Part shown: positions 8,279 through 17,412 of the stretch, in pieces
How the letters are laid out: the number at the start of each line of letters is the position of its first letter
How positions within the stretch are numbered: position 1 is the stretch's first letter
Assembly (NCBI RefSeq): GCF_000970685.1
Contig: NZ_LAJB01000016.1
Span: forward strand, 1 to 47,628
Length of the DNA: 47,628 nt
Source of the DNA: Domibacillus indicus
Lineage (GTDB): Bacteria > Bacillota > Bacilli > Bacillales > Domibacillaceae
Direction of reading: 5' to 3'
Program-made: the position numbers and the translations under genes
The notes under the pieces: model-generated
What the model was told of the DNA's origin: nothing
The model's database searches: none
What the model saw: only the letters and a program-made list of their open reading frames with translations

Positions 8279-11200
8279 ATGGCAACTAAAAGTTCAATAC
8301 TAGAAGAATCGCTTAAGAATCGTGACCATGTAATAGCCTCGGTAAAAGAGGAGATGATAGGTCCTATGCGGATTAAAGAAAACTTTATGGAATTTAAGAT
8401 TCAAGGGCACACTGTTTTTGAAAAGAAAGAAGAGCTTTACCAGCCTTACTATTGGAGGGTTGGAAATGAGAAAGAAGAAATTCTTCAACGCCAAACACCA
8501 TCTCAGCGTTATGTGAGCGGCCAGCTTTTTCCTATTACATTTGATGGTGAAGAAGGAAGTGAGCCAGAGATCTTAGAAGTGTTGCCTTCTATCCTAGAAA
8601 CAGAAGAAACAGAGCGAACTGTGCCAGTAGATGCAGATGGGGATACAGATTTACTTCCTCAAGGAGATGATCGCAAAACCTCCACAATGGGATTAACCTT
8701 TTGTTTAGATGAGACAGTTCCAAGCTTAAACGTCACGGTTCGCGGCGGTATTTATACTCCCCACAAAGTAAGGCTTAAATTGGAAGAACATTCAAAAACA
8801 TGGTGGATGCGGGAATCCATAGAGGGCTGTATAACGATTAAAGTAAGCGATTTGCTTTCAGAGAAAAACTTTGCAACAAACCTAGACTTCAAAAACTCGA
8901 AAAATGAAAAAATCAGCCACCTTTCCATACAATTACAGGCTCGAATCCGCAAGATACAAGGATTTCATATCATTACAATCAGTATTACAAACCGCTCTTC
9001 TGACCTTTCATTTCCAAAGAACCAATTGACACTTTTTCAATCAGAACTTGAAATAGAAACAGGAGAAGGTTACGAGTTTTCAACTTATCCGAAACCCTAC
9101 CAACTCAAACGAAAGCTCAGCCTGAAAGAAGCTTCTACAGAACTGCTGTATCGAAATCAAGGGACGTTTGCATTTGGCCATAATTGTGCTGCAACTTGGG
9201 CGCAGCATTCAGCCGTCCAATCGATCAGATCTACTTTTCTTCCAGAATTTGAAACGCAAAGCATGACTCCTGACATTCATTTAGAAGATGGCTGCCCCTT
9301 ACAAATTAAAATGAGCGATCTTGCCGGCCTATCATCTCAAAACAATCCAAAGGAAATTCTTCAACCCTTGTTAGAAGGATACAAAAAGTGGATAGACAAA
9401 AAAGAAAGTGAAATCGAACAACTGCCTATTGCCCTTCAGCCAGCTGCGGAGAAACATATTTCTTTATGCCGGTCTAGCCTAACTAGAATGAAACATGGTC
9501 TTTTATTATTAGATAAAGAAAAAACAATGCGGGCATTCCGTTTAGCAAATTTGGCTATTTTGCTTCAACAAGAAAATGGAACAACCAAAAGGTCTGGAAT
9601 CATTCATGAAAAAGGAGGAAAAGTTGAAATTTCGTTTGACCAAAAATATAAAGAAATAATAAAGACAGAAGAAAACATTAGGGGCTCAAAAAATACTTGG
9701 CGTGGATTCCAAATCGCTTTTTTTCTAATGTCTATTAGTTCTTTTGTAGAGGAAACGGACGATTCAAGAGAGATTGTCGATTTAATTTTTTTCCCGACAG
9801 GTGGAGGAAAAACCGAAGCTTATTTAGGGGTAGCAGCCTTTCAAATGTTGCTACGGAGACTAAATGATCCTTCAGACGCTGGCGTAGACGTCATTATGCG
9901 TTACACATTAAGGCTGTTGACTGCTGATCAATTTCAGCGATCATCAAGGTTAATCTGCGCATTAGAATACCTTCGCAAGAATAATGAAACAGAATTAGGC
10001 TCAGTTCCCTATTCCATTGGCATATGGGTAGGCGGAAAAACAACACCAAACAAGAATTCAGAAGCTAATATACAGCTTCTTCACTTAACAAAAAACAAAC
10101 GTGATGCCAAGAACTTTGTAATCAGCAACTGCCCTTGGTGTGGCGCCAAACTAGGACATTATTCTAGTGAAAACGGCCAGAGGAAGAATAATAAAATTCA
10201 CCTTGGTTATAAAAATGAAAAAAACAGCTTGAAAATCTACTGTCCTGACATACAGTGTACCTTTCACGACGAACTTCCTATTTATATAGTAGATGAAACT
10301 ATCTACAAGAAAAGGCCAACTTTTTTAATTGGAACAGTTGATAAGTTTGTCCAGCTTGTGTGGCAACCCGAAGCTCGTAAGCTTTTTGGAATTGATACGG
10401 AGGGAGAACGCTTCGCAAGCCCCCCGACATTAATCATTCAAGATGAACTTCATCTCATATCAGGTCCGCTGGGGTCTTTATCAGGCCTTTTTGAGATTTT
10501 AATCGAAGAGCTGTGCACAAAGGAAAGAGGCAAACAAAGAATAAAACCTAAAATTATCGCAGCAACAGCAACCATTTCCCAATTTGAAGAACAAATTTTA
10601 GCCCTATTCGGGAGAGAAGAAGATAAAGCACGCCTTTTTCCTAGTCCAGGCCTGGATCATGACGATTCTTATTTCGCTAAACCTGCACGGGATGAAAAAG
10701 ACGGAGAGCTTATGCCGGGAAGAAAATACGTTGGTGTTTATACAAATTCTATTAAAATTATGATGAGCCAAGTTATAACATTTTCAGCCATTATTCAATC
10801 CGCAGCTGAAATTGAAAGGAAAGAACGTGATCCGTTTTGGACCCTTTTGGCATTTTATAATAGCCTTCGTGATTTAGGAGCAGCCTTGACATTAACGCAG
10901 ACGGATATTCCACAATATATGACTTCTATGACCCAGAGGAAAGGGACACAAAACTCTGTCCGCAATGTTGGCAGGGTTCTCGAGTTGACTTCAAGAAAGC
11001 AAAGCGATGAAATTTCTAAAACAATCGATGATTTGAAAGTGAAATTTGATCCTAATCAAAATAAGCAGGAAGCATTGGACTTGTGCTTGGCTTCAAACAT
11101 TATTGAAGTAGGCATCGACATTGACAGGCTCTCTGCCATGGCTATTGTCGGCCAGCCAAAAATGACTGCCCAATATATCCAGGTCAGCGGGCGTGTAGGC

Positions 11201-11785
11201 AGAAGATGGTGGGAACGGCCGGGAGTCATCTTTACTTTATACTCAAATACAAGGTCACGAGATAAATCCCATTTCGAGCATTTTCAAGAATACCATCAAA
11301 AACTATATGCTCAAGTAGAGCCAACCAGTGTTACCCCTTTTTCCGATTCTTGCCTAGACAGAGGACTCAAAGCAATAATAGTGGGGTTTTTGCGGCAAGC
11401 ACTAACGTCAGATGTTGCCCGCTCCCCGGATCCTGCATACATTAAAAAACATTTGGTTCCAAGAATCGTTCCTTTCTATGAGAGGATCATCCAACGTACC
11501 GAATTGATAGATCCAGAACAAGTAGAGTCGGTTAAAACTCATTTCAAGGGGCTGATGGAAAGCTTGAAGCATGGCAACTACACCACTTGGCAAGTAGAGG
11601 GGGACGCAGCTGGCTTCATGTACCCTGCAGGATCGCATATCCCGCAATATACGCATCCAAAACCGGAAGCCATGATAAATACGATGAGGAATGTGGATGT
11701 CGAGTGCCGAGGCATGATTTCAATGCTTTACGAAGGTGAAGACAAAAAAGAAGACGCAGGCAGCTGGGAAGGGTTATTTATATGA
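8279..11785 (+). CDS. drmA: DISARM helicase DrmA
   Basis: 1168 residues with a strong GGAGGG site. Superfamily 2 helicase motifs are visible: Walker A FFPTGGGKTEAYLG near 503-516, a DELH box in LIIQDELHLISGP near 720, AATATI (motif III), and the C-terminal lobe with NIIEVGIDIDRLSAMAIVGQ and QYIQVSGRVGRRWW near 965. Between the lobes, CPWCGAKL and a later CPDIQC form a likely zinc site near 618-660. A long N-terminal region of about 480 residues precedes the motor. In characterised DISARM, DrmA pairs with DrmB as the core complex that engages incoming DNA in a methylation-dependent way. Here drmB follows with a 4-base ATGA overlap. All motor motifs look intact. Confidence 0.9.
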   Translation: MATKSSILEESLKNRDHVIASVKEEMIGPMRIKENFMEFKIQGHTVFEKKEELYQPYYWRVGNEKEEILQRQTPSQRYVSGQLFPITFDGEEGSEPEILEVLPSILETEETERTVPVDADGDTDLLPQGDDRKTSTMGLTFCLDETVPSLNVTVRGGIYTPHKVRLKLEEHSKTWWMRESIEGCITIKVSDLLSEKNFATNLDFKNSKNEKISHLSIQLQARIRKIQGFHIITISITNRSSDLSFPKNQLTLFQSELEIETGEGYEFSTYPKPYQLKRKLSLKEASTELLYRNQGTFAFGHNCAATWAQHSAVQSIRSTFLPEFETQSMTPDIHLEDGCPLQIKMSDLAGLSSQNNPKEILQPLLEGYKKWIDKKESEIEQLPIALQPAAEKHISLCRSSLTRMKHGLLLLDKEKTMRAFRLANLAILLQQENGTTKRSGIIHEKGGKVEISFDQKYKEIIKTEENIRGSKNTWRGFQIAFFLMSISSFVEETDDSREIVDLIFFPTGGGKTEAYLGVAAFQMLLRRLNDPSDAGVDVIMRYTLRLLTADQFQRSSRLICALEYLRKNNETELGSVPYSIGIWVGGKTTPNKNSEANIQLLHLTKNKRDAKNFVISNCPWCGAKLGHYSSENGQRKNNKIHLGYKNEKNSLKIYCPDIQCTFHDELPIYIVDETIYKKRPTFLIGTVDKFVQLVWQPEARKLFGIDTEGERFASPPTLIIQDELHLISGPLGSLSGLFEILIEELCTKERGKQRIKPKIIAATATISQFEEQILALFGREEDKARLFPSPGLDHDDSYFAKPARDEKDGELMPGRKYVGVYTNSIKIMMSQVITFSAIIQSAAEIERKERDPFWTLLAFYNSLRDLGAALTLTQTDIPQYMTSMTQRKGTQNSVRNVGRVLELTSRKQSDEISKTIDDLKVKFDPNQNKQEALDLCLASNIIEVGIDIDRLSAMAIVGQPKMTAQYIQVSGRVGRRWWERPGVIFTLYSNTRSRDKSHFEHFQEYHQKLYAQVEPTSVTPFSDSCLDRGLKAIIVGFLRQALTSDVARSPDPAYIKKHLVPRIVPFYERIIQRTELIDPEQVESVKTHFKGLMESLKHGNYTTWQVEGDAAGFMYPAGSHIPQYTHPKPEAMINTMRNVDVECRGMISMLYEGEDKKEDAGSWEGLFI

Positions 11786-13722
11786 GAGATATACCGCTTA
11801 GAAGAAGCCAATTGATTACCACATTCGGGCCAGGGTCTCTTGTCGTCAGTCAAGATGGGGAGACGGCTTTGGTTGGGTCTTTAGACAAATGGTACCATGA
11901 TAAGGATGGTGTTCCTTTAAACTCGTTTGGAGAATACTTGGTTTTTGAGCCGAGGTTGCAATCTCTACTCGGGGTCAATAAACTGCTAGCCCCCCCAGAT
12001 TTCAGGGCTAGTTACAGCGCGCAATATAAAGGAAGCAGTGCGCCCCAAGATTATATGAATCTCTATATCCCTTTACTGAGGTATCCAACCTGGCATTACT
12101 GCCCGCATTGCCGCAATTTATATCAACGGTCATTATCATTAAAAACAAATAAAATTGACTGCAAAAAGTGTCAAAGAGCCATTAAAATGATCCAAGTTCC
12201 ATTTGTAATCATCTGTGAACAGGGGCACATCTCAGATTTCCCTTGGAGAGAATGGGTTCACCGAAATGAGCACGCAACCTGTGAGAAGGATATGTCATTA
12301 AGATCCACAGGTGGCTCCACGCTCGATTCGCTTAAAGTGGTTTGTGAATGCAAGGCAGAGCGAAGCTTGAAGGGCATTATGAGCAGGCGTCATACCAGTG
12401 GAGACGATAATGGAGTCAGCGAATTAAGCCGTTCATTAAACCAGCCTAAAGGAGGAACAGCAGAGAATTACTATACATGCCCAGGTACACGGCCATGGAT
12501 GGGATCTCTGGAAGAAAAAGAAAATTGCAACGTTTATCCAATAGCAGCTCTTAAGAATTCAATAAACGTCTACTATTCAAACACCATAAGCGCTATTTAT
12601 TTGCCTGGTGAAAACAAGGAGGTAGACGAAATCATCAACATGTTCGAAAAATACAAAATCACTAATGAGATTCTTGATACCCATGATACGTTGAAGGGAA
12701 AAATAAAATTAATTAGGTTAATTGCCCCTCCGAAAATTGTAGATTATACAGATGAGGATATCGAACAAGCCATCTTGTATTTAAAGTCAGGATCCGATTA
12801 CAAGGAAAGTCAAGAAAAGAATCAAAGCGTGGAGCTGGAACTTCGAAAAAAAGAATACGATACCCTGATTCATGAAATTGATAGAGAGGACTTGAAAGTT
12901 TTAAAAGAATGGGACCAAGTAAATGGGGCAAGGGAAGAAGTTGAAGAAATTATTTCTTCTTATTTTGGCCTGTTGCACCGCGTTACTAAATTAAAAGAAA
13001 CAATAGTTCTAGCAGGCTTCACCCGTTCCAAGCCTTTTTCTACTGATGCTAAGCATATCCAAGCACTGAGAAATGGGCGAGAGCTGCTTTTTAAGTCTTA
13101 TGAATCTCCTGAAAACAACTGGCTTCCAGCTTTTAAAGTGTTTGGCGAGGGGATCTTTTTCACGCTGGATATAGAAAAATTAAACGATTGGGAAAACCGG
13201 GCAGCAGTCCGAAATTATTTTAAGAAATACCTTAAAAGGTATAAAAAAGCAACAAATGACCAAGGTATGGAGTTAAAGCCGCGGTCTATCCTACTTCACA
13301 CCCTGTCACACCTTTTAATTGATCAATTAGCCTTAAAATGTGGTTATAATACAACGTCACTTAAAGAAAGGTTATACTTAGACCCTGAACAGTCCGGGGT
13401 GCTTATATATACGTCCTCTGGGGATTCCGAAGGAACGTTTGGCGGAGTCGTGCGAATGGGAAGGATGAAAAACTTTGTGCCGAATTTGTACGCAGCCCTT
13501 AACAAAGCGTTATGGTGCAGCTCGGATCCAGTATGCACTGAAATTGGCACAAAAGAAGGACAAGGCTTGGATAAGTTAAATGGAGCAGCCTGCCATAGTT
13601 GTTCGCATTTGCCCGAAACCTCCTGTGAGCATAACAACTTATTGTTGGATCGTACATTTTTAATGGACGAAGAAATAGGTTTTTTTAAAGATTTGAATGT
13701 TATTCTCAGGTCAGAAGCATAA
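11782..13722 (+). CDS. drmB: DISARM protein DrmB (DUF1998)
   Basis: 646 residues; its ATG overlaps the drmA stop (ATGA). The N-terminus RSQLITTFGPGSLVV is typical of DUF1998 proteins. Two zinc ribbons appear near 108-135 (YCPHCRNLY ... CKKC), then CEQGHISDFPWREW. A helical region spans 330-420. The DUF1998 core starts near 505 (LLHTLSHLLIDQLALKCGY, then YTSSGDSEGTFGGV). The C-terminal Cys cluster (CSSDPVC, CHSCSHLPETSC) is near 575-620. DrmB partners DrmA in the DISARM core. It is the last gene of the operon and is followed by a terminator. drmC (phospholipase-D type) and a DISARM methylase are absent from the operon. Confidence 0.88.
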   Translation: MRDIPLRRSQLITTFGPGSLVVSQDGETALVGSLDKWYHDKDGVPLNSFGEYLVFEPRLQSLLGVNKLLAPPDFRASYSAQYKGSSAPQDYMNLYIPLLRYPTWHYCPHCRNLYQRSLSLKTNKIDCKKCQRAIKMIQVPFVIICEQGHISDFPWREWVHRNEHATCEKDMSLRSTGGSTLDSLKVVCECKAERSLKGIMSRRHTSGDDNGVSELSRSLNQPKGGTAENYYTCPGTRPWMGSLEEKENCNVYPIAALKNSINVYYSNTISAIYLPGENKEVDEIINMFEKYKITNEILDTHDTLKGKIKLIRLIAPPKIVDYTDEDIEQAILYLKSGSDYKESQEKNQSVELELRKKEYDTLIHEIDREDLKVLKEWDQVNGAREEVEEIISSYFGLLHRVTKLKETIVLAGFTRSKPFSTDAKHIQALRNGRELLFKSYESPENNWLPAFKVFGEGIFFTLDIEKLNDWENRAAVRNYFKKYLKRYKKATNDQGMELKPRSILLHTLSHLLIDQLALKCGYNTTSLKERLYLDPEQSGVLIYTSSGDSEGTFGGVVRMGRMKNFVPNLYAALNKALWCSSDPVCTEIGTKEGQGLDKLNGAACHSCSHLPETSCEHNNLLLDRTFLMDEEIGFFKDLNVILRSEA

Positions 13723-13731
13723 TGTGAATAG

Positions 13732-13772
13732 AATAAGATACTGTCTAGCCTGTAAGCCTCATCTTATTTTTA
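13732..13772 (+). terminator. Intrinsic terminator after drmB
   Basis: AATAAGAT at 13732-13739 pairs with ATCTTATT at 13761-13768 and is followed by a short T run. It starts ten bases after the drmB stop. Confidence 0.6.
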
Positions 13773-13885
13773 AGTATGTTCTTACAATGTTTATGTGAAG
13801 CAGTTATACCAGTTGCTGTTTGAATTTAGGATTGAATTATAATGTGATATTATAGGAGAAATCTATATAAGTAATATTTAAAAAG

Positions 13886-13920
13886 AGAGCATCTAAAATT
13901 TAAAAAGTTTTAGATGCTCT
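13886..13920. terminator. Symmetric hairpin, probable terminator
   Basis: A perfect 13-base stem (AGAGCATCTAAAA / TTTTAGATGCTCT) with a 9-base loop and A-rich and T-rich flanks. It could stop transcription in either direction and isolates the DrmAB-type operon from the XRE/recombinase unit. Confidence 0.65.
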
Positions 13921-13959
13921 TCATATTTTAAAGAAAACCTACAATTTGTCTGAAATATA

Positions 13960-14027
13960 CAGTCTAAAAATCAGTCTAAAAACAATGTCTAGAATATCGT
14001 TAAAATAAAGATTTTTGGTGGTATAAT
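13960..14027 (+). promoter_or_regulatory. 12-base direct repeats and promoter of XRE gene
   Basis: CAGTCTAAAAAT (from 13960) and CAGTCTAAAAAC are adjacent 12-base repeats, followed by a weaker third unit AATGTCTAGAAT. A TATAAT hexamer follows at 14022-14027, about 107 bases before the XRE start. Tandem repeats just upstream of an XRE gene are typical of an operator for that repressor. The assignment is inference. Confidence 0.45.
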
Positions 14028-14133
14028 ATGGATGTTAAGAATGGTTGAAACACCTTTGTATTTCAAGAATAGTTTCCAGTTAAGAACTGAATTAAATTTG
14101 AATGCGATTAACAAAAAGGAGTTGAAACTTAGA

Positions 14134-14542
14134 ATGGCCAAATTTAAAAGTGGATATACTCTAGGGGATCAAAATAAGAAGGTAGCTGCTTTTTATAAAA
14201 GCTGAAAATTTTCATTCTGAATTTGGTAAAAGACTAAGAGCTGTTAGGAAAGAAAAAGGTTTATCTCAGACCGCAGTTTGCAAAGTGTTGAAATTACCTA
14301 CATCTGTTTTATCAGGGTATGAAACAGGACAAAGAAATCCTACCATAACAAGACTTAAAATATTAGCAGACTTTTATGGTGTAACTACAGACTGGCTTAT
14401 AGGACGGGATCGATATATGTATCATAAGAGTGACTTAATTATTCAAGAGCCAAGAACCAATTATTTTTTAAACGATCTTTTGGATGCGAGTGAAGAGGAT
14501 CTGCAAAAGCTCCAGCAGCTTTGGGAAATCATTAACGAATAA
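14134..14542 (+). pseudogene. XRE-family regulator, frameshifted
   Basis: The ATG at 14134 follows AAAAAGGAG and gives 23 codons (MAKFKSGYTL ... AFYKS) before TGA at 14203. From there the next frame is a clear lambda-repressor-like helix-turn-helix: FGKRLRAVRKEKGLSQ, VLSGYETGQRNPTITRLKIL, YGVTTDWLIGR, then an acidic tail. Skipping one A in the AAAA tract near 14197-14200 joins both. Without it, translation could only begin inside the HTH at GTG 14285, losing the first helices. The product would be a small DNA-binding repressor, possibly controlling the recombinase gene 35 bases downstream. A genuine indel and a sequencing error cannot be told apart here. Confidence 0.7.
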
Positions 14543-14577
14543 TAGTGTTCATACTCTAAAAAGAAAGGGTGTAAAAG

Positions 14578-15180
14578 GTGGAGCTTGGTTACGCAAGAGT
14601 GAGTACAATTGGTCAGGATTTAGACACTCAAGTTGAACGGCTAGAGGCAGCTGGAGTACAAAAAGATCACTTATTTATTGAAAAAGTAACCGGAACAAAA
14701 ATGGCAGCGCGAGAACAAATCCAAGCACTTTTAAAGCATGCCCGTTCTGGTGATCATATTTATGTAACCAAGATTGATCGTTTGGCCAGAAGCATTTTGG
14801 ATTTGAATAAGATTGTCAGTGGGTTAATAGAGAAGGAAATCAGTATTACTTTCATCGATCACAATATGACATTTAAAGCCGATGCAAAAGATGATCCGTT
14901 TCAGATGCTGCTGTTTAATACTCTTGGCAGCTTTGCGCAGTTTGAACGAGATATGATCGTTTCTCGAACAGGAGAAGGGAGAAAACGGGCTATAAAAAAC
15001 GGTAAAAAGATGGGACGTAAAGGACAGCCTGAACAGAACATTAAGCAAGCCATAAAACTATTTGAGGCCAGAGAAGAAAAGGGAATGACTATTTCCGATA
15101 TTTCAAAATTAACTGGTGTTCCTCGGTCTACAATTTATGCGGAATATAAAAAACTAAAGAACCAGATGATTAAAACTTGA
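14578..15180 (+). CDS. Serine recombinase, resolvase/invertase family
   Basis: 200 residues from a GTG preceded by GAAAGGGTG. The N-terminal catalytic domain reads LGYARVST, with the nucleophile Ser at residue 9, followed by GQDLDTQVERL, VTGTK, IDRLARSILDL and FAQFERDMIVSRT. A C-terminal helix-turn-helix ends the protein (TISDISKLTGVPRSTIYAEYK). This is the small resolvase/Pin type found in Tn3-like transposons, plasmids and inversion systems. No transposase is next to it, so the substrate is unclear; the 240-base region after it, or the repeats upstream of the XRE gene, could hold its sites. It is co-oriented with the XRE gene and may be co-transcribed. Confidence 0.9.
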   Translation: MELGYARVSTIGQDLDTQVERLEAAGVQKDHLFIEKVTGTKMAAREQIQALLKHARSGDHIYVTKIDRLARSILDLNKIVSGLIEKEISITFIDHNMTFKADAKDDPFQMLLFNTLGSFAQFERDMIVSRTGEGRKRAIKNGKKMGRKGQPEQNIKQAIKLFEAREEKGMTISDISKLTGVPRSTIYAEYKKLKNQMIKT

Positions 15181-15337
15181 TTCTGACTCGATAGCAATGT
15201 TTAGGATTAATTAAGGTGAACCGTATCACAAGTGATAGTAAAGCGGAAATATGAATTAGTGGTATAAAAGAAGATATTGAAATACAAATATCTTTTTGAA
15301 TAAAATAAAGTAAGCTGGGCTAGGGGGCTTATTTTGA

Positions 15338-15343
15338 TATAAT
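15338..15343 (+). promoter_or_regulatory. Putative -10 element for C5 methylase
   Basis: TATAAT at 15338-15343 lies 81 bases upstream of the methylase ATG, in an otherwise unassigned 243-base gap after the recombinase. A matching -35 is not obvious. Confidence 0.35.
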
Positions 15344-15423
15344 AGGTTGTGGGGAGTTTATTTCCGAGACTGAAAAGATAAACAACTCACCCTGGAATAA
15401 ACATTAAATAAAGTGGTGAATTT

Positions 15424-16680
15424 ATGAATTATAACGCGATTTCTCTATTTTCAGGAGCTATGGGGCTGGATTTAGGAATAGAGAAAGCTGGAATAGAAAT
15501 AAAGGTTTGTGTTGAAAAGGATAAATGGGCTAAAAGTACAATAGAAAGAAATACAAATATTCCAGTTATCCATAAGGACATAACGGCAGTTACTTCAGAG
15601 GAGATATTAGAGAAAGCGAACTTAAAAAAAGGAGAAGTTTTTTTAATTGCTGGTGGCCCGCCATGCCAATCTTTTAGCTCTGCAGGTAAACAACGAGGAC
15701 TAGCTGATTTTAGAGGAAATACTATCATCAGGTATTTAAATATCGTAGAGGAGATCGAACCTCAATACTTTATTATGGAAAATGTTAGAGGATTGATTTC
15801 TGCAAAACTAAATGAAGTGCCAGTAGAATTTAAAGAGTATGAGGATATAAAAGATGTTAAAGGAAGTGTAATGTACTTTTTGCAAAATGAATTTAAAAAG
15901 TATGGATACACGATAAGTTTTACTTTATTTAACGCTGCTAACTATGGAGTACCTCAAAAACGAGAAAGAATGATAATTTTCGGTTATAAAGGTAAGGAAA
16001 GAATCCCGTTACCAAGACCTACTCATAGTGAAAATGGAACTATAAGGGACACTCTTCCATGGGTTTCCATAGATAAAGTTATAGGAGATTTAGAACCGGC
16101 AACGGAAAAAGATTATATTCCTTTAGGAGAAAAGGCTAAAAAATACCTAAGTATGCTAAAACAAGGGCAGTATTGGAAGGATCTTCCTGAAGGGGTAGCG
16201 AAGGAAGCTATGGGTAATTCATACGAATTGGGTGGAGGAAAGACAGGTTTCTTTAGAAGGTTGAATATGAGTGAACCATCACCTACCTTAGTTACTTCTC
16301 CGTCCATGCCTGCTACAATGTTATGTCATCCAACCGATCTTAGACCTTTATCAATAAAAGAGTATGCAAGAATTCAACAATTTCCTGATCATTGGATTTT
16401 TGAAGGCGGAATAAGAGAAGTTTATAAGCAAATAGGAAATGCGGTTCCGGTAGGATTAGGATATATAGCGGCAAAAAATATTCTTAATTTCCATGAAGAA
16501 AGAAACTTATTAGTGCCCTATTCAAGATATAAAAATACAACTGATTTTGAATTTAATAACTTTTTTTTAACACAATTAGGAAAATCATCAATAGTTAAAA
16601 AACAGCAGAAAAAAGAGGAAGTTATTAATTTTGAAAGTAAAGATTTTGAAGAACAAGTAATATTAGATTTAGAAATTTAA
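15424..16680 (+). CDS. C5 cytosine DNA methyltransferase
   Basis: 418 residues with all main C5-methylase motifs: I (SLFSGAMGLDLG at 7-18), IV with the catalytic Cys (GGPPCQSFSSAGKQRG near 77-92), VI (ENVRGL near 119), VIII (PQKRERMIIFGY), IX (RPLSIKEYARIQQFPDHW) and X (QIGNAVPVGLG). A tail of about 70 residues follows motif X. It transfers a methyl group from SAM to cytosine in a specific site. It is convergent with a nuclease-like gene at 16726 across a shared terminator, the arrangement of many type II R-M pairs. It could also serve as the methylase for the DrmAB operon (class 2 DISARM uses a C5 enzyme), but it has its own promoter region and lies beyond two other genes. Confidence 0.93.
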   Translation: MNYNAISLFSGAMGLDLGIEKAGIEIKVCVEKDKWAKSTIERNTNIPVIHKDITAVTSEEILEKANLKKGEVFLIAGGPPCQSFSSAGKQRGLADFRGNTIIRYLNIVEEIEPQYFIMENVRGLISAKLNEVPVEFKEYEDIKDVKGSVMYFLQNEFKKYGYTISFTLFNAANYGVPQKRERMIIFGYKGKERIPLPRPTHSENGTIRDTLPWVSIDKVIGDLEPATEKDYIPLGEKAKKYLSMLKQGQYWKDLPEGVAKEAMGNSYELGGGKTGFFRRLNMSEPSPTLVTSPSMPATMLCHPTDLRPLSIKEYARIQQFPDHWIFEGGIREVYKQIGNAVPVGLGYIAAKNILNFHEERNLLVPYSRYKNTTDFEFNNFFLTQLGKSSIVKKQQKKEEVINFESKDFEEQVILDLEI

Positions 16681-16684
16681 TATG

Positions 16685-16727
16685 GAGAGAATAGGGACAA
16701 TTATCTTCCCTATTCTCTCTTTTTTTT
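16685..16727. terminator. Bidirectional terminator between methylase and nuclease
   Basis: GAGAGAATAGGG and CCCTATTCTCTC form a perfect 12-base stem with an 11-base loop, followed by eight T residues that run to the nuclease stop codon. It lies exactly between two convergent genes. Confidence 0.9.
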
Positions 16728-17412
16728 AGTCTTCTATTAAAAACTCTTCAACATTATCTAGTAGAACTTTTAAATGGGCTAGGATATCGTTATAAGCCAC
16801 ATCTGTTAAACTCCAATAGTCATGACCAACAACACGTTTAATTGGACCACTATATGTCCAACCACAATTTGTTTCTATACATGCGGCTAATAATGAATTT
16901 TCATAACGTGATAATTCTATTGTAAGACGAGGAGCTTGAGAGCCAGTTAAAGTATTTTTCTGTGTTTTCAATTGTGTAAAGTAAAGATTGTTATTTACAT
17001 ATGTAATGACATCTACACCTTGTAGCTTAATACCTAGTTCTTTTTCCAAAGAAAAAACATTAGAAGACAAATTAGCTATTTCTTCCCAAAACAGCCCTAA
17101 CTTTGTATTAATTCCACGAGTGATAGCATTAGATGCACTAAGAGTAGGCGCTCCAAGCAACTCATAGAGATTATTTCTTCGAGATAGTGCAGTAAGCTTT
17201 ATATTCTCTAAGTAAGGATAGAGATTCCTTTCAAATTCTTCAAATTTATCCTTAAGAAGATGCGCATTGTTAGGCTTGCTGGCTAAGTAATCAGGAAGTT
17301 CGATCTCTAAGGCTTTTTCCCATAATTTATACTCGTCTAGTGTAGGATCTTGAACCCGTAGTTTACTAATTGTTTCATAAAGGTCTGCTTGAAAGTTGGA
17401 AATATTAATCAC
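16726..17412 (-). CDS. Candidate type II restriction endonuclease
   Basis: 228 residues, not a family I recognise. A plausible PD-(D/E)XK core is E110/E111 on a helix, D134 in QGVDVITYV, and Q147-x-K149 in YFTQLKTQKN, with the spacing expected for a beta-hairpin carrying a D...QxK triad. The N-terminal half is helical. After the core come short helices and IETNCGWTYSGP. It is convergent with the C5 methylase and shares its terminator, so it is probably the cognate endonuclease. The start ATG at 17412 has a weak site (AGGAGT) upstream. The endonuclease role is inferred from the triad and from position. Confidence 0.65.
   Translation of the reverse strand: MINISNFQADLYETISKLRVQDPTLDEYKLWEKALEIELPDYLASKPNNAHLLKDKFEEFERNLYPYLENIKLTALSRRNNLYELLGAPTLSASNAITRGINTKLGLFWEEIANLSSNVFSLEKELGIKLQGVDVITYVNNNLYFTQLKTQKNTLTGSQAPRLTIELSRYENSLLAACIETNCGWTYSGPIKRVVGHDYWSLTDVAYNDILAHLKVLLDNVEEFLIED

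Noticed and set aside
13960-13993. Short spaced repeats considered as a CRISPR-like array
   Set aside because: Units are only 12 bases, directly adjacent with no spacers, and no cas genes are present; an operator fits better.
15424-16680. C5 methylase as the DISARM drmMII gene
   Set aside because: Not ruled out, but it has its own promoter, lies after terminators and two other genes, and shares a terminator with a convergent nuclease, so an independent R-M pair is the simpler reading.
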